A stretch of 64,000 nt of DNA from NCBI GenBank assembly GCA_034190875.2, contig CM067345.1, forward strand, positions 29,054,962 to 29,118,961. The letters run 5' to 3'. Below, piece by piece: positions 61,150 through 64,000 of this stretch. Every line of letters begins with the position of its first letter. Within the stretch, counting starts at the first letter, position 1. A program made the position numbers and the translations under genes. The notes beneath the pieces are model-generated. The model was not told where the DNA came from. It searched no databases and saw only the letters and a program-made list of their open reading frames with translations. Source of the DNA: Urechis unicinctus (Eukaryota; Annelida; Polychaeta; Xenopneusta; Urechidae).

Positions 61150-61420
61150 CATCGTTCATCGCTATAACCGCCCATATCACACCCACATCATCCACACCAC
61201 CTACATCACATCACCCACATTACCCACATCACCTACACCCACCCCATCACACAAGTACAATCTTCACACCACCCCTACATCACATCAATACCATCCACAT
61301 ATCACCCATATTATCTCCACATCACGCCCACGTCTCACCCATATTACTTACGCACAAGCCCCAACATCATCCCCATATCGCACCCAAATCTCACCCATGA
61401 CTCCCCACACCACACACTGA
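61150..61420. repeat. CA-rich low-complexity stretch
   Basis: Irregular repeats of 'cacatcaccca/cacctacatcac'. The open plus frame here (61,089-61,400) is composed mainly of His, Pro, Thr and Ser from the repeat and is not treated as a gene. Confidence 0.85.
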
Positions 61421-61906
61421 TAAAGCCACCATTATAACCATATGATAGGCATTGTCGAGTGTCCCATTATATCACTTGATCCCCTCTTCCCTTTTGATCG
61501 GCTCACCATCTTTCCCTCACGTCTTCGCCGACTCAACATCAGTGATGCTCGCTTCATGAAGAGATTCGCGTTAAGACACAGTATCTCCGTGCAGTTCGCG
61601 GTTCTCCTCATGACATACATCCTTCAGGTGCGCTAAGCAAACAGAAAAGTCTCACCAAAGAGTTTTAATTCAGTGTATAACTAATAGATATGATACGATG
61701 GTCTGAAGTGGGAATTACAACGCACTCGGCGAGTGGTGCTTGTCAGAGTCGGCCTCATCCAGGGCCTCTCATTGGATGCTTCAAGGCCCCTACAAGGGTC
61801 TCTGTTAGTCCATCTCCACGTTATCACACTTCACTCGAGGACACACATTCTATTATGTAGAGATGTCACCGCCATCATACCGGTGTCACTAGCCCCAAAC
61901 CGTAAC

Positions 61907-61987
61907 CGGTTTCATACCGATGTCGGCGGCCTCACATACCGATGTCACCGGTTTCATACCGATGTCACCGGTTTCATACCGATCGTC
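61907..61987. repeat. 20-bp tandem repeat 'tttcataccgatgtcaccgg'
   Basis: Four units, the first two imperfect. Confidence 0.9.
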
Positions 61988-61989
61988 AT

Positions 61990-63650
61990 CGCTTTTAATG
62001 GCGGGTTTCGATTGATGGAGAATTCGCGAATTCTGTTTTAACACACCTATTTTTAATAACATAGGTAACCACGATTACGAGTGATAAAGCGGACTGTTTT
62101 CACGTCGGGGATATGAATTCATGTCACGGGACTTCATGCCGCTCCCGTGATGTTTCATGATCACGAGGAGATGATTTAATTGACATCTCAACTTGACAGG
62201 TGCTCGCGACGCGCTGACGTCACTACCACAAGACGTCATGAGGGTGGACTGGTCCTCATCGCGTCAGCGCGGGAGGTTGGGGATGCTGTGTACTGAACGC
62301 CGGTCAGATACACACGATGAAACAGCTGACATAATACGCTAGCAAATCCTCGAGACTAGAACGCTCACAGTCGGCATGCTGATAAAATGAATCTTCAATG
62401 ATGCATCTACATCGTGCTTATCAAGAGATGCAGCAGCGAGCAGAGGATAGCGAGCAGAAAAACATGAAAGTTTGCAATGGTTTTGCCTAGAGTGTTCTGA
62501 GCAGTAAACGAAGTTCCCGAAATTTGCCATTAAAGGTATCAACCATGTTTCATTTGAATAGCAAAATACATGCCGCAATTTCCATGAAGCTACCCCAATG
62601 ATGTGGACATAAAGCAGTAGTTAACATCTCAGTTGTTTTACAATCAGAAATATGACCGACCCAAACTTAAGCAAATATAAACCTATTAAGAGGTCGGAAT
62701 TCTATCCACTATAGCTATAGTTTTCTAAGTGCAATGATGATTGTATGAATCCCATATAACCCCATTGTGACTTGAAGATCGTTAAAATTCCATCTTCAAA
62801 GGCACATCTCGTCGAATTGCTGCAGTGATTATAGTCCAAAGTTCTTTGGGAATCGATGCCCATTAAGTCGAAATCGATCAGTGCCCGGCTATTTTTATAA
62901 TGTTTGTAAATGTCGTTGCATATTTGTACAAATATGGCAGAAACATCCGAAGCTGGTGCTGGGCGGGGTTAGAGCGATAACCTCGGCCAATGGTGGAATA
63001 CGTATGTGCTCGATCTGTTCGCTACTCGTTTGCTCATTCCTAAAGAAACGTTCAGGGCTCCGGATTCGATAAATTATCGACGATTTGGTGCTCCCCCTAA
63101 CAAGAAAGCGTTACAATCGGACCATTCACTACCACTTAACCAACCAGATAGAAATGGAAAGAAAAGATGAAATGTAAGAAATCGACGAAAACTTCATAGA
63201 AATTGACGAAGACATGTTCAACGTCATGTTTTGTTGTCCATGCGTTAGGTCTGAACGATTCCAGATGTTGACGGAAGATAACAAACAAGACGCGCGGATC
63301 TAGGGGGCGCTGTTATCTTAGTCCCCGGTGTGGATCGAGTGAAATTCAAGACCAATCGACAGAACAAACTGCAAATATATCTAGATAAAGATGATGAAAG
63401 TAAGGCGTTACGAAATTTACAGTGTATCAGCAGTGAATCTAAACGCAGGACCAACTCCACGCTGTGAGAGGCGTCCACGGGTATCACAGCTCAATGCGCG
63501 ACAAAGGCGTCGATGCTAGCGAATACGTCGACTATTCATGATCACAGCCGCCGCGCTGTTGTGTCAGATGCGATGAATACACTAACGCGTCGTGAACGCG
63601 TCAACTGTCAAATCAACACACCGTTTGCGTGAGTGATAGGAGCATTCGCG
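61990..63650. other. Intergenic, no gene seen
   Basis: Short open frames without family resemblance. This is the likely 5' flank of the gene at 63,746. Confidence 0.45.
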
Positions 63651-63657
63651 GTCAGAC

Positions 63658-63665
63658 GATAAATA
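63658..63665 (+). promoter_or_regulatory. TATA-like box of the gene at 63,746
   Basis: 'gataaata' lies 81-88 bp upstream of the start codon, followed about 30 bp on by pyrimidine-rich initiator-like sequence (cctcatcagacac). The placement fits a compact core promoter with a short untranslated leader. Position-based only. Confidence 0.35.
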
Positions 63666-63745
63666 CAGTCTCCTCGTCGTCATCGGCACATTCCCTCATC
63701 AGACACAGCTCAGTCAACAACAAGTTATCCTACATCTAGGCGAAA

Positions 63746-64000
63746 ATGTCTCAGTTCACTAGTCAGTGTCTTGAAGTAGAAGCCACCGTAGAGAAAATCA
63801 GGACCCTAGATCGCAAATTCAAGTGCGCCTGTCGCAATATCATGCTGCTGAACCAGCGCATCGAAGACAAGCAGGCCCGTTATAACCGCGCCTACCGCCT
63901 CAACCAGCGCGCCTGGCGCTACACGCTGCGCCTGCAGCTGGCCACGTTTGAAGGCATGCGTAACATGTTCTACGAGTACGCTCATCGTCACGCGGATGAA
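63746..64000 (+). CDS. Short alpha-helical protein, N-terminal 85 residues (runs off the window)
   Basis: The frame starts MSQFTSQCLEVEATVEKIRT and stays open to the window edge. It is rich in Arg, Leu and Asn and predicted helical throughout: NIMLLNQRIEDKQARYNRAY, then RLNQRAWRYTLRLQLATFEG and MRNMFYEYAHRHADE. Codon third positions are C/G-rich, unlike the surrounding DNA, which supports a real gene. I recall similar uncharacterised small proteins in molluscs and related phyla but know no function. It has no signal peptide or transmembrane segment. The context gaaaATGt has purines before the ATG. The opposite-strand open frame is its shadow. Confidence 0.72.
   Translation, partial: MSQFTSQCLEVEATVEKIRTLDRKFKCACRNIMLLNQRIEDKQARYNRAYRLNQRAWRYTLRLQLATFEGMRNMFYEYAHRHADE

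Overview
The window is nuclear DNA from an animal. It has about 60% A+T, large introns with GT-AG junctions, long (AT)n, (TC)n and (TG)n microsatellites, many minisatellites, tRNA-derived SINE-like pieces, a CR1/L2-type LINE remnant and a pogo/Tigger-type DNA transposon remnant. The gene content (an intronless class A peptide-type GPCR with decayed relatives, a macroglobulin complement-related gene, and a short helical protein of a kind I associate with molluscs and brachiopods) suggests a bilaterian invertebrate, probably a lophotrochozoan. That placement is inference.

Layout. (1) 1-29,700 is a gene-poor, repeat-rich arm. I see no intact host gene there. It holds a clear GPCR pseudogene at the left edge, several weaker GPCR-like relics (all on the minus strand), an internally deleted Tigger-type element with intact ends (8,301-9,314), two diverged copies of a 1.3-kb segment (16.4 and 20.6 kb), a tandem duplication of a 1.33-kb segment (26.4-29.1 kb), and an inverted, broken copy of one exon of the macroglobulin gene (22.9-23.2 kb). 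(2) 29,955-31,079, minus strand: an intact intronless class A GPCR of 374 aa. (3) 31,740-37,020: a 2.3-kb decayed coding block that I cannot assign, a LINE reverse-transcriptase remnant, degenerate minisatellite DNA and a SINE. (4) 37,792-58,090, minus strand: a complete 34-exon gene of the alpha-2-macroglobulin/TEP/C3 family. My exon chain keeps phase throughout and predicts 1,537 aa. The protein has a signal peptide, MG domains, an LDL-receptor class A insert, a thioester domain with the reactive cysteine replaced (GSAEQ instead of GCGEQ), a receptor-binding domain and a C-terminal hydrophobic tail like a GPI signal. This is the architecture of Mcr (Tep6). (5) 58,100-63,650: intergenic DNA with a 69-bp minisatellite, microsatellites and a SINE. 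(6) 63,746 to the end, plus strand: the 5' part of a short helical protein gene with a nearby TATA-like box.

The most unusual structural feature is in the macroglobulin gene. Two different minisatellites (53-bp and 42-bp units) are built from the 3' end of an exon plus its 5' splice site. Several unrelated arrays fill the other introns, including a 1.5-kb array of 21-bp units. The genes do not form an obvious pathway: the GPCR is a membrane receptor and the macroglobulin is a secreted or GPI-anchored immune or adhesion-type protein.
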